Below are positions 11,864-22,370 of a stretch of DNA of 64,000 nucleotides, in pieces. Numbering within the stretch: the first letter of the stretch is position 1; the number at the start of each line of letters is the position of its first letter. The notes beneath the pieces are model-generated. The model did not search any database and was not told the DNA's origin. It worked only from the letters and a program-made list of their open reading frames with translations. This DNA comes from Platycnemis pennipes (Eukaryota; Arthropoda; Insecta; Odonata; Platycnemididae): contig OW121852.1 in assembly GCA_933228895.1 (NCBI GenBank), positions 62,910,872 through 62,974,871 of the forward strand, read 5' to 3'. A program made the translations under genes and the position numbers.

Positions 11864-11991
11864 TCGTTCTTTCCCGAACGATGCCTTTTATTAATCTCCC
11901 CCCCCCTCCCCCCCCTCTCCCTTTTAATCGGGCGTCCGGCTCGGAAATTCCCGACAAAGTACGCGCTATCAAGCGTCTTTTATTGGCCGTC
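11864..11991 (+). repeat. Duplicated ~120-bp block, copy 2
   Basis: Second copy of the block at 11034, same orientation, with a longer C-rich tract. It runs without a break into the GC-rich sequence that follows, which suggests this is the original location and the upstream copy is the derived one. Confidence 0.9.
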
Positions 11992-12440
11992 TCCATCCTT
12001 CCCCTCGGACGGCGTAGTCGAAAGCAAATGGAAACGCAAGGCGATCCACTCTTTTTCTTTCTCGCCCCGTTTCAGACGCGCGGTTTCGATTAGCGCCGGG
12101 CGAGGGAGTGGGAGGTGTCCGTCTTTATGGAGAAGGAGAGGTCGTTTTCATTTTCCGCGTTACACATATTGCAACCCTCGAGGAATGCAATACCGACTAA
12201 ATGCTCGCCGGGTCAGCTTTTCAATTGGAGGCCAGGGAATGGGGTGTGGGGGAGGGAATTTAATCAAAAGTCTTGCGTAGGGTGGGATGTAGCGTAATTC
12301 GTGTTTATGTTCCGCGAACAGAAATAACGGCTTTCTTTTCCTTCCCCGTTCTTTTCTACCTCTCTCTCTCTTGCCCTTGTTCCTGACCTGCATCTGATCT
12401 TTCTCACTCGCTTCTCCTACCTCTCTCTCTCATAGGGCTA
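11992..12440. other. GC-rich and CT-rich block
   Basis: GC-rich with many CG dinucleotides, then two short (TC)n runs near 12360 and 12422. Open frames occur on both strands (11750-12280 plus, 12160-12393 minus) without recognised domains. It could be a promoter-like or untranslated region; nothing confirms this. Confidence 0.35.
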
Positions 12441-12904
12441 TTTGTTGTAATTTTAACCCCAAGAAGGGTGGGAGAGGCGTCGAAGAAAATGGTCGACCAG
12501 ATTTGTTGTTGCGATATTTCTCCGACTTGAAGCGGAGTTTCCTTAAACCCCTTCCCTTGGTCGTGGATTTATTACGCTACCGTAATACGAAGGCAGTCCC
12601 GGCACGAGAAGATCGCAAACTTTATTCTCGGTGAATCTTGGTGAAATTAAATAATTTTTGACTCTAATAGCTTAGGGTAGGCTTTGAAATTGTCAACCTA
12701 CTTTTCTTCTCACTGCTTTCTCAGAACGGTTACTTAACTACGTTATTCCTCACCTCTGTCCAGCATATGTCCTAGTTATGGTTCAGATTGGAGGAAATGC
12801 TCGATGCATGACTTTCCAACTGATTAGAATATGGTTTGATGGAATACTCATAATCTAATTTTCATTCTCCAATTCGCTATTTCCTTCCGCTAATCTTTAA
12901 TTTG

Positions 12905-13265
12905 TCTAAATCATGGGTCAACAACCCTTGGATCGGTTTGACGCAGTCCTCCACTCGATTCTTCTGTCGGCCAACCTCTTCATATTAACGTAGTTCCTCT
13001 CTTTCACATCCTTTACGACCTGTTTTATATAACTCATACGAGGCCTGCCTTTTCCATTCTTCACGTAAACTTTTCCCTCGACGATTGTCTTCATCAGGCC
13101 GAAGATATGGCCGATTAGGTCGTCCCGTCTTCGTTTAATAGTTTTCAGCAGACTTCTCTGTTCTCCCACTCTTCTTAAGACTTCATTTGTCACTCGGTCG
13201 ATCCATTTAATCTTCATCATTCTTCGGTAGCAACATATTCCGAATGCTTCCACTCTTTAATGTGT
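12905..13265 (-). pseudogene. LINE 3' end (tail type 1), best preserved copy
   Basis: The minus strand keeps 111 codons open (13253 to 12918). Visible in order are RRMMKIKWIDRVTNEVLRRV, then SLLKTIKRRRDDLIGHI, TIVEGKVYVKNGKGRPRMSY, then IKQVVKDVKERNYVNMKRL and RIEWRTASN. This order (W-x-DRVTNEEVL, RRR-x-x-x-IGH, EGK, GRPR) is the C-terminal extension after the RT domain in many arthropod non-LTR retrotransposons. The upstream RT and endonuclease are absent, so this is a 5'-truncated insertion. The exact clade cannot be set without the RT core. Confidence 0.8.
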
Positions 13266-14090
13266 ACCATCATTTTAATTAACTGATCCGTACACACTCT
13301 GGCAAACTAATTCTATCAATGTATCCTCTTCCAGAACACAGATTTACCATTTGTAGACTCATGCTAAATTTTCAAACAGGCATTTAATTTTTCATTGTCA
13401 ATTTTACTTGTATACGATGTGAAGGAAATTGTTAATTACGTGCACTATTTGAAAAAAATTTCTTTGTACTCTTTCCTCTTCTAATACTCATCTGGATTTT
13501 GGATAATTTTGAGTGCATTGGGATAAAGTAGCTCCCTTGGAATTCTCTTTTCCTAATTGTGGGTTGCGAAATTTTATTTCATCCAAAGCAAGGCGTAAAT
13601 TATTGCACGAAGTTCTTTAATGGAGTATTCAGAGATTAGGAAAATGCTGAATGTCAGTGTGAGAAGATAGGTGAGTGAAGAAATGTTCCAGTAAAAAGCG
13701 GTTAGTAGATACGCAGGCCAAAATAACACGAGATAAGTACCAGGTATAGATGAACTAGGCAAACAGAAGCAGCGGAAGGGAAAGAATTTCCAGCAAGCGG
13801 GCTGAATAGGAAAAAGGGAGACTGATTGGAATTAAGAGACGAAGTAAAGATCTAAGGAATGAATTTGCATGTGCGGAAAGGTTATTCATTTTGTGAGAAT
13901 ACGTCTAGATCTTACGCAACCACTTTCTTGACCTAGCACAAAACATGTTCCGAAAATCTCAGCTTGTTATTAATAGTAATTGATAATTTAATTCTCTGCG
14001 GAGGTGTATGGCTCTGATATATCCAAGCCGCAAATGTAATAACGCCCCCATCTAATTTAATTTTAACACTGAGATAATAGCTATTCATTA
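13266..14090. other. AT-rich stretch without recognised feature
   Basis: No gene or repeat recognised; one short unassigned minus-strand frame lies at 13574-13762. Confidence 0.4.
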
Positions 14091-14094
14091 TTTC

Positions 14095-14155
14095 GGAGGG
14101 ATTCAAACCCACGACCCGAGGGGATCATGTTACAGTCCTGGTCACCGCGGCCGGA
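14095..14155 (-). repeat. tRNA-like head (possible SINE)
   Basis: The minus strand contains a B-box-like GGGTTTGAATCCC 20-60 bases after a G-rich tRNA-like 5' part (GTGACCAGGACTGTAAC). I could not build a full cloverleaf, so this is not called a tRNA gene. It may be the head of a second SINE family. Confidence 0.35.
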
Positions 14156-14460
14156 TTGTTTCATTCGAATCGGCTGCGCAGTGCACCGAAGCCATTCTCC
14201 CCATGTCCAAGCATCAATTTCATTCTCCGAGGGCACCCAAGGTTGCAGCGATATCGCGTTGGCCGAGGGATTCAGACGACCCTGGAATGGGGGCATACCC
14301 TTCCCGAACGTCTTCCGCCCCGTGCTCCCGAAAGGGGTGTTCCGGATGAGAATTCCTCCTCACCTACAACTTCGCCTCTCCGCCGCTGCTGGCCTCCTCG
14401 AATGGCATAACCAGGGCACGGGGAATATAAAAGAATATCCCCCGGGCTCGGGGTAATTGA
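14156..14460. other. GC-rich block, no recognised gene
   Basis: GC-rich with mirrored open frames (14127-14456 and 14156-14410 plus, 14081-14296 minus). No recognisable domain. Confidence 0.35.
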
Positions 14461-14960
14461 AGTTATCTTGACGGAGGTATTGGGGTGTGCAGGGCATCTC
14501 GACCTTGATCAACTCACCTCTTCCTTCCTTCTTTGTCACTCCTTACCCGTTTTGGCTCTCTTGGCTTGTCCATTGTGTATCTCCTCGTTCTCATTTCCAA
14601 GGTTCCGCTGCTATATCTCCATTTGATGGCGAAAAACGCTCCTAGTTCACTGGTTTTTGCGCCACTATTCTAATTTTCTAACGCCGCCAATTTTGCAAGA
14701 ATTTAGCTTGTACCGGGATTAGATTTTATTCGAGATAATTGTAATTTCAGACGCTAAATTAGTTGCAAACCTAGTTGTCAGTCATTATGAACTTTACAGT
14801 CTTAGAAATCGACTGATTCCTATTGTGTAAAACATTCGGACCAAGGTTTATTTTATCACGTTAACCGTTTCTCGCCTGAATTAATTGATGCGTAGAAATG
14901 AATTATTTAATAATATTTACTTTATTTTAACCAAACGTATGCAAGTTAAGACAAATTTAA
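14461..14960. other. No recognised feature
   Basis: Mixed then AT-rich sequence. Nothing seen. Confidence 0.4.
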
Positions 14961-14967
14961 TAACCAC

Positions 14968-15255
14968 CTTAAATCCTAAGGATGGTTTGATTCAGCTCTC
15001 CACTTACCAGCTAGCCGCTCCATGTGTATGTTCATATGATTACTCTCTTTTACATTCTTAAAAACTTGCTCCATATATCCCATATATGATGTATGCATGG
15101 CCTTTCGTTATCATTTCTTTCCATTCATATATGACGATTGACGATTGTCTTCGTCGAGCCATCATGCCTCGAGATAGGGTTGATTAAATGTTTTCAGAAG
15201 ATTTAACATTTCTTCCACTCTTCTCAAGACTTCTTCGAATGTCACTCTACAGAAA
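14968..15255 (-). pseudogene. Decayed LINE 3' end (tail type 1)
   Basis: On the minus strand a GAAGAAGTCTTGAGAAGAG segment (E-V-L-R-R-V) is followed by a stretch matching the R-P-R-x-x-Y-x-K-Q region. It closes with the shared 3' terminus GAATCAAACCATCCTTAGGA. Frames are broken in several places. Same family as 12905-13265. Confidence 0.55.
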
Positions 15256-16940
15256 TCATGAGTAATGAAACTTGTGAAATATATTTTAGTATAATGAACA
15301 TGAATGTGAGCAAAGAATCTGAAAGTCCAATGCGTAAAATTACAATAGGATAGCTTTAACGAATAAACTGTGAAAAAAAATGTCGAGATAACTGAGTTTA
15401 AGAAGCTACATCTCCCAAAAAAAGTAACAAATTTTAAATCAGGAAAATTCATCTTATAGAATGGTCATTTCTGTGTAATTATGTTGATTAAAAGTTGTTC
15501 ATCACCTTGGAGAAATATTTGCTAAATTTTATTTGAAAAAAATATCTGGGCTTCTCTGGCCTTAAAATCCGATGACCCAAATTTAAGCTATTGTCATTCC
15601 ATTAACTGTCATTGCATTAGATTCAAATTTCAATCAATAAAAGCTAATGGTATCTTTAATAATTTTATGAAAATTTTCTATTCATTAAAAATACTTGCGG
15701 AAATTACGAAAATGAAATTTATAAAACCCTACTGCCTTCGAAACGGGTTACTCGACAAAAACTTGAGTGATACCGTTGCGGCCGCGAGGCTATCTGTTCT
15801 AAGAATGGTCAGAGGTAGATATATAACAATCAGTGATGTTGTCGTTATCGATATTTATATATTTATTTTCCGTTTGAGCGTTTGGGCCGCAGTAGTGTGC
15901 AGTTCATTTCATTCGCTCTGTCATGAACGAAACAAGAATGAAAAACGCCGAACGTAAGCTCGCGCCTGGCTTCGCAATTTTCGCGTAGCTTTCGGTCGAA
16001 TTTCATCCTCATTTTTATCTCTCTCCGTCTATTTCCCAAGGAAAATCCCAGAAGGGACCAAAATAAAATAGAAAAGATTTCGATTCCGCCTTTTACCTCA
16101 TATTATGGCGTGTGCGTTTGGAAGTATTGCGGCCGCTTGCGGAGGATAGAAATTGGCTCTCTCTCCCTAGAGAGGGCAGGATAGAAAGTCTTGACTATCG
16201 ATCGCCCTCTATTTAAGTTTCGCCGCGGCGCAAATCGTCGAGAAGCCTCGCAAAATCCGCCAGATTCTTCCCAAAGTACTCCACCCACACCACCCCCGCC
16301 TTGTCTCCAAACTTTCGCATTCCATCGGAGTGGGTACGTGAATTTCGTAAAGTCTTGAGTACGTTCACGTGTGCAGCGGTGCTCTTCTCGAGTTTGAAAT
16401 TCAAATTTCGGCTCGGTGCGCCGCTGGAAACTCGAGAAATGAAAGTTGTCTGCGCTGCCAATTTTGGAGTAATCCTCTATGAATGGTGAAATAATTCATG
16501 AGGGTTTTTTTTAATAGTGGGTGCATGTGCTCTTGTGTGTTTGTGTGCGTTATCTGAGAGGTAACTTCGCTTGTTTTCTGGAGGTTAAGTAAGCAAAAGA
16601 GGTTTCACTCGTGTTTTTATTGGAGTTGGCGTGTAATTACCCTCCTTAATTTTAGTTTGAGGCGTCCTTCCTCACCACTTAACGATTGTGTATACCTCAC
16701 CTTTTGTTGCCCTCACCTGGAGGGAGTGGGACGACCTTACGTTAAATACTAGAAACGCATCATCACTGACAACATTGAAAAGGAAGCCACACCTTACTTT
16801 CATGGAGGAGCTACAGGAGGGAACATGACACAGAAGAGCAATGTTTCCCAAAAAATAACGAGCAGGATATTACCTTACACGTTCAGCTTATGTCTTACTT
16901 GAAAACCGCGGCTAAAAATACATTTTGACAGTCATATATG
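15256..16940. other. No recognised gene
   Basis: Short open frames (15162-15452 and 16213-16461 minus, 15667-15957 plus) carry no recognisable domains. A GC-richer part lies near 16120-16460 with mirrored frames. No repeats recognised. Confidence 0.35.
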
Positions 16941-16944
16941 ATGC

Positions 16945-17505
16945 GGACCGGTTTTGAATATCAGCAGTGGCGCACCCAGAAATGTTTTATGGGGGTGGCC
17001 CACCATGTACCCGATCTTTTGAAAGTGCAACCAAAATATTATGTTAATCAGTACATTTTAATGTTATAGTAGGCCATACTTTCTTATACGCAGGAGGCAG
17101 TCAACAAATATGGCCATCTTTGGTCTAGTCATACTGGAGTAAAATGATGTAAAGAGCTTTTCCTATCTTTCCAATTTCTGCCACCATGTGACTGTGACTT
17201 GTCAATTAAAGATTAACATGGATTTTGTAGAGAGCTAATGGGGGCACAGGGCCCCTTAGGCCCCCCGTGGGTAAGCCACTGGTGGCAGGTATGTATTTCA
17301 TCGGGTTTGATTTGTAGATCACTTCGAGTTCAGTAGTCCATCCGTCAGATGGGGCGTTAAACTGTGGATACTTTAGCACTTTTTGTTAACAGCAGGCTAA
17401 TACTGACGCTGGGGTTCTCTCTACATTCCCTCCGCTCTCCCAGAATAATTCCTGCTACTTCCAAATTACCCGTTAATAACCCTACCTGTCTGTCGCCTTC
17501 CAAAT
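16945..17505 (+). mobile_element. SINE copy interrupted by a hAT-like element
   Basis: The left part (GGTTTTGAATATCAG) resembles the SINE B-box region. After the insert the SINE resumes with TATGTATTTCATCGGG, GAGTTCAGTAGTCCATCCGT, AGATGGGGCGTTAAACTG and AGGCTAATACTGACGCTGGG, ending near CTGTCTGTCGCCTTCC. Order and spacing match the family. The copy is older than the insert it carries. Confidence 0.7.
16965..17281. mobile_element. Non-autonomous hAT-like element inside a SINE
   Basis: Terminal inverted repeats are CAGTGGCGCACCCA on the left and, as reverse complement of the right end, CAGTGGCTTACCCA (12 of 14 match). Next to them lie GGGGGTGG on the left and CCCCCCG on the right, a layout common in short hAT elements. 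There is no transposase inside its 317 bp. The flanks show no clear 8-bp duplication because the SINE itself contains CAGTGGC at this point. Confidence 0.55.
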
Positions 17506-17585
17506 GAAAGCTGCCAACGAGTCTATGGTTTAGCGTGCCACACGACGGACGGAGTAGCGAACATGTGTCTCCACATAATACTTAG
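17505..17585 (-). mobile_element. SINE fragment, tail to tail with the previous SINE
   Basis: The minus strand reads GCTACTCCGTCCGTCGTGTG, then CACGCTAAACCATAGAC, then TTGGCAGCTTTCATT. This is the central body of the same SINE. It is cut exactly where the plus-strand copy ends, giving an inverted pair. Confidence 0.7.
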
Positions 17586-18160
17586 ATGGAAGTATTTCGG
17601 CTCGGCTGCAATAGTTCGGTGTACCTCTGAAAAATATTTTCCACTGTGGGGAATGGAAAGCCGATACTCTAGGAACCAAGCCAACCCGATCCTTATTACA
17701 AAAGGACCTAGCGCAAAAGACAGCTTCCCTTGTGATGTGGTCTCCTTTGCAATTTGGCAACTTCACACAAAAAATTTACGCGAGTCATCTTTTGCTGTAA
17801 ATTATGCTATTACGAAGTTCTGGGACCACCTCCAGTACAGTGTATACGATCAGGACTGAGTTAATAGAGCTAATTTCTCAAGTTTTGCTCTTCCATGCAA
17901 TGTCTTAGCGTACTCTGTTTCGTTTGTCTCATCTCCGCTTATCCGTCCTTGAAGATCCCTAAACCACAACCACACGCACACCATTCTCACCACGAATTCG
18001 CTTAGGCCGGGTTGGAAACCACCCTGAGGGAATGACCCGTCCTTTGAAGGGGGAAAACCCTTCCCCAAACCCATGTCCTTACTCAACGTCCCTCCCATTC
18101 CCTTCGCGAGACATCCGCACCTCCTTATCTTAACTGCTTGTTGCCCTCCCAACCTCCCCC
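17586..18160. other. No recognised gene
   Basis: Two overlapping frames on opposite strands (17530-17766 minus and 17563-17859 plus) and a GC-rich piece at 17990-18140. No recognised domain. Confidence 0.3.
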
Positions 18161-18161
18161 T

Positions 18162-18180
18162 CCCCCCCCCCCCCCCCCCC
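18162..18180 (+). repeat. Poly-C tract (19 C)
   Basis: A run of 19 C preceded by interrupted C runs from 18143. The complementary poly-G strand could form G-quadruplex structure, and the length is probably variable. Confidence 0.9.
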
Positions 18181-19370
18181 AATGATGGCACATTCTTGAC
18201 TCTGTCTTAAAGAAAATCCATTTACCCACCCCGCGACCGATTTTACCGATTCGGTGTCGAATTTCGGTATGAATATCGAAAAACATATGAATGTAGAGAA
18301 AAAATCAATATAAATATAAAATTTTGATATTAATATCGAACATTTTCGATGTGTCAAATTAAAAATATTTCATCGTGTCACAATTCGATTCTCTCGTAAT
18401 GATAGCGTCTCAGGACGCATCAGATAATAGGAATACCGATGTAATCTGCATCACCGGTTTAAAATATACTTTCCTCCCTGTTACAATTCTCGGTCATAAC
18501 AACGTCACATCAAGATGCATTTGTAAAAATATAACCTCCCTTAACATGGAAATGAAATCGCAAACATTACCTACGCGTAATGCATCAATATGGCTAACGA
18601 AGATGTACCCTAGATAAGATTAAGATTAGGTTATTGGATTTTTGATAGCATAAAAGTGTCTGCATGAGCCATAAACACGCATTTTCGTAATACTTCTTTA
18701 ACAATTTCTCGCATGGAGGATGAATAAAGAAATATATGGCGATGATTTTTTGAATTTCGTCATGCTGCCAAATAAACATTTGGTTGATTACCAAGTTATT
18801 TCTGAAATCAATATCGACAACTTCCTCCAAGTCAAGCCTGATTCAGTCAACTTTATCTTTTAGCATGTTAATTTTTTTAAGTATTATTGTATGGGCTTAA
18901 TTATATAGATGAGGTAGGTGTATTGCATTATTGGTAATAACTCATCTCCTGTCACACACTCACAAAGCGGCTTGCTGATTAGTCTACAAATGTTGTTGGA
19001 TATACTATTTTTGTTTAATTAGCACCTAAGATCTTTAACCTACTCCCACAGCATGTAAAAATGAAAAAATAAAAGGTTATGCTTTGTTTAAGAGAAGTAA
19101 AAATATTGCTCTTTAGATTAGATGATATTGAAATAATTAGATTGCTTCTTTTGACCAGAAACAGCTATGAAAATTGCAATTTTGTGTAGCATAGCACTGA
19201 TGTCAACTCGGTTAATATATTTTTGTTACTTTTCTATTTTTGACCGGTGACTTTTGGTTACCCCCACATAGGTATTTATTTATCTTTGGGATGATCTAAA
19301 GCTTCCTTCTATTGTTCAAAATGTGTTGCAAAATGCTGGCAAAAAAGGAAGCATAAATTATTATTTTTTT
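18181..19370. other. AT-rich stretch without recognised feature
   Basis: Only short unassigned frames (18375-18617 plus, 18594-18830 minus). Nothing else seen. Confidence 0.4.
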
Positions 19371-19374
19371 AAAT

Positions 19375-19660
19375 TAAGATTGGTTCGATGTAGCTCTCCA
19401 ATCGATTCTCTTATCAACTAACCTCTTCATTAATATTTGCATATTTCTTCTCTTTCACATGATTAGTAACTTGCTCCATATAGCTTATGCCTTCCTTTTT
19501 TATTCACATTTCCCTCGACAATTGCCTTCATTAGGTCATCGTGCCTTAAGATATGACCGATTAAGACATCCCTTCTTCTTTTTAGAGTTTTCAGCAACTT
19601 CTCTTTTCTTCCACTGTTCTTAGGACTTCCTCGTTACTTACTCGGTCAATCTAGAATCCA
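19375..19660 (-). pseudogene. Decayed LINE 3' end (tail type 1)
   Basis: The minus strand carries the D-R-V-S-N-E-E-V-L-like start, then a GAAAACTCTAAAAAGAAGAA stretch (L-K-T-L-K-R-R), then E-G-x-V and Y-M-E-Q-V. The shared 3' end GAACCAATCTTAATTT closes the match. Several stops and frameshifts. A further short piece with the same ATATGACCGATTAA core occurs at about 19690-19800, perhaps a second broken copy. Confidence 0.55.
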
Positions 19661-19829
19661 CTAACAGAACCTACTCCAATCTAGAGTCTCTACTAACTAA
19701 CAATCTATCGGATATAGCTCATATATGCTATAAGCGTAAAGTAATTTATTTCCACCCTTCCATCCTTTCACGATATGACCGATTAACTTCTTGTCTTTTT
19801 TTTCAACATAAGAGCACTTATAATAATAA

Positions 19830-20475
19830 TTCGTCGGTATCAAGTGCGCCTTAATACCTCAGTTGTGTCTCAGATCTGCTTATCAACATTCCCGTATGCT
19901 CAACATCTCGTCTCGATTTCTGTGAGTCTCCAATATCGAACTCAGCACATCGCAATATCGTATATCCCTCCCTGTGGCCACCTTTATCACAGGATCCGCC
20001 GCAGCATCACTCTCAGCAGAGGCATCATTTCCACCTCTACTCCCCCCCCCCCTCTCCATCGCGCTACCCCATAAAGCATCGTGGGCTGAAACCTCCTGAG
20101 AAAAATCTGCCTTCGCCCCTTACCCTGCCGGTATGAGACCCTGGAGGGAGAATCCTGCCTCACTCCACCCGTTGGTCGTCCCATGCTCTGCGGGGCGTTC
20201 AATCTTCCACGGCTTAAAGGCCTTCCGCATCATCAACCTCCATCTACGTCTTCCTCTATCTCTCTCTCTTGTCCCTATCCCTCTCTCCCTCCCCCTCCAC
20301 AGACCTCACCTCTGATCTTCCCTCTCCTTCTTTCTTCATCTTCCTCTCGCTTCCTTTACCTCCTCCGCTTTCCTTTACCTCCTCCGCGTTGGTCCTTTCC
20401 GCTCCGGTTTCCCTGTCCCTTTGCGTTGGCTACACATCCATCCCCCATTACGAATCACGAGAAATTTTAGTATAG
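19830..20475. other. Pyrimidine-rich block
   Basis: C/T-rich plus strand with frames 19844-20074, 20183-20470 and 20269-20475 encoding Ser/Pro/Leu-rich low-complexity peptides. These are the expected product of CT-rich DNA and not evidence for a gene. A 12-C run lies near 20041. Confidence 0.4.
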
Positions 20476-20742
20476 GCAGGAAAGGGCATTCCCAAAGCTT
20501 GTCTTTAAAGCAGTCAATGCCATGAGAAACTCAAGGCAAGACATTGTGTGAAGACACTGCATCCAAGCGTGAACTTATTGACGTTCTGACTGTATTTCTT
20601 ACTCTCCTTGAAACTCCTTTTGCCTTCTTTACCTTAATCACAGCAATGAAATATTTGCTTCATTCTCGTCATCTCCATGGTCATGCTTCTCTTTTCCGGG
20701 AGAAAAATTCCACTGCTTACTGAATAAAAACAATAAGAAATG

Positions 20743-20845
20743 GATACTTCCCACAAAATTATTTAATACCGACCATGGCTTCAGCAAATCTTTTCCAATA
20801 TCTGCTGAAACCATGATCCGTATAAATAATTGTGTGGAAAATACT
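20743..20845. mobile_element. Foldback (MITE-like) hairpin
   Basis: Left arm CCACAAAATTATTTAATACC followed by GACCATGGCTTCAGCA pairs with the right arm GCTGAAACCATGATCC then GTATAAATAATTGTGTGG. Arms of about 40 bp surround a loop of about 8 bases near 20792. The structure extends weakly outward on both sides. No coding potential; probably a very short non-autonomous DNA element. Confidence 0.65.
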
Positions 20846-22100
20846 AAGTTATTGTTGTTTTTTTCAATTTGACGTGCTTCCGTGAAGTTAGACCAGAATC
20901 AGCATCTCATTATCCACTACTTAACCATTGTACATTGTTGTTGGCCAAGTATTGTACATACTTTTGACCGACAGGTTGGACACTGTCAATCCTTTCATGC
21001 TTCTATTAATAATATCCATTCATTAATATACATTCCACCGGTGGAGGTAGGTTTTCATGATCCAATTACGCTCCTTTCTTCTCTTTTGTAACTAAGTTTC
21101 TTTCCCTTAGATTTTTCCAATCTCCTTCTTCCCTAATTACCATCCAAAAAGACCATTCATCCCCTCCCCCTTCCTCTCTTCTTTAGCGCTCTTCGCTCTG
21201 TAACGGCCTTGAATAAACCATCGCCTTTAATTACTTGGTCCATTCACCTACTCTCCTTCTTCCTAATCCACTCCAGCAACTTTCTCTCCTTTTAATTAAT
21301 GTTATCCTTAAAAATTAAAAAAAAAACTTTGAAACGTCCTCATCAGTGGAGAAGGATATTTTTATCCCTAAATTTTCTTGCCCTTTGGACATTTTTCGCC
21401 ATTCTCTTCGGGATCACCAGATTGCCTGCCGAAAGTCTGTTTTCGGTGGTAGGTCTAGAAAGGTTATTTCCTTTTCCAGAGTCTTGGCACATTATCCCTC
21501 CTAATATCCATTTATTGCTCTCGTTTCCGGCATACATGCTTTTGATACGGAATGTGTCAACTGAAATGTTTTACAGTGAAATTGATGCGTTATAAATGCT
21601 TTGTAAACACCCTTGTATCTTAAGGTTTATTATAGAGTAATAATATATTCAGCAGTGTCCAAATGGACGAATGATAATGAAACGTCACCAGATTACGTCA
21701 TGTAAAAGAACCAGGCGGGTTGTGGGACAGAGCCGGTCGGATATTGTTGTAATCTACGCTTGTGTAAATGATGTAAGGGTAAACTTGCACTAGTGTTGTC
21801 TGTAAACTAACATCATTTTCTAACTAAACAGTAGAGACACCTGAAGTCTAGCAAGTCAATAGTCTCATCTATTTACCTTCTAATCCATTCAAGGAAGAGT
21901 AAATTTCGAAAATATTTACGATTTTAGTTTGCAGTAGAGGGTAAATCTACGGCAGAAATTAAAGGCAGTTTTTATTGTATTAAATCCTAGTGCTAATCCT
22001 AACGTTCTACTCTAGGTTAGATCACAAACATAATATTTGAGGTTTAGATAGTGTGACAGATTAAAAATTTAATTGTTTTCAATCTAATCACAGTCAATTG
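20846..22100. other. No recognised gene
   Basis: Contains two overlapping open frames on opposite strands (21299-21595 plus, 21343-21537 minus) with no recognised domain. The rest is AT-rich. Confidence 0.35.
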
Positions 22101-22107
22101 TTATAGG

Positions 22108-22370
22108 GTCCGTGCATAAAAATTTTTATTTTGACGAAAGTATTCCACTTTTGTCTAGAAATGATCTCAGATTGCGGATTTGGTATTTTCAAATCGAAAA
22201 CTTCGTGCAAAACCATGAACTTTCATGAAATTTCAGGTAGTATTCCGAAAATCCTAGGCGAGCTATACATATCGATATCATTCAATATACCTCATTTCAG
22301 AATTTTGTCAGATTGAATAATAGCTTTTCCGGCGTTCTAAATCCTGTAATTGTGCGTCTTGGCAGGATGC
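22108..22370 (+). repeat. Dispersed repeat of unknown class, copy B
   Basis: Plus-strand partner of copy A at 9290-9575; shares GGTCCGTGCAT, ATTTTTATTT, CATTTCAGAATTTTGTCAG and TAAATCCTGTAATTG. A GTACGGTC at 22497-22504 is complementary to the start motif. The full element might therefore extend to about 22505 with short inverted ends, but this is weak. Confidence 0.5.

Noticed and set aside
19844..20475. Ser/Pro-rich protein on the plus strand
   Set aside because: The product of a CT-rich tract; frames overlap in all phases.
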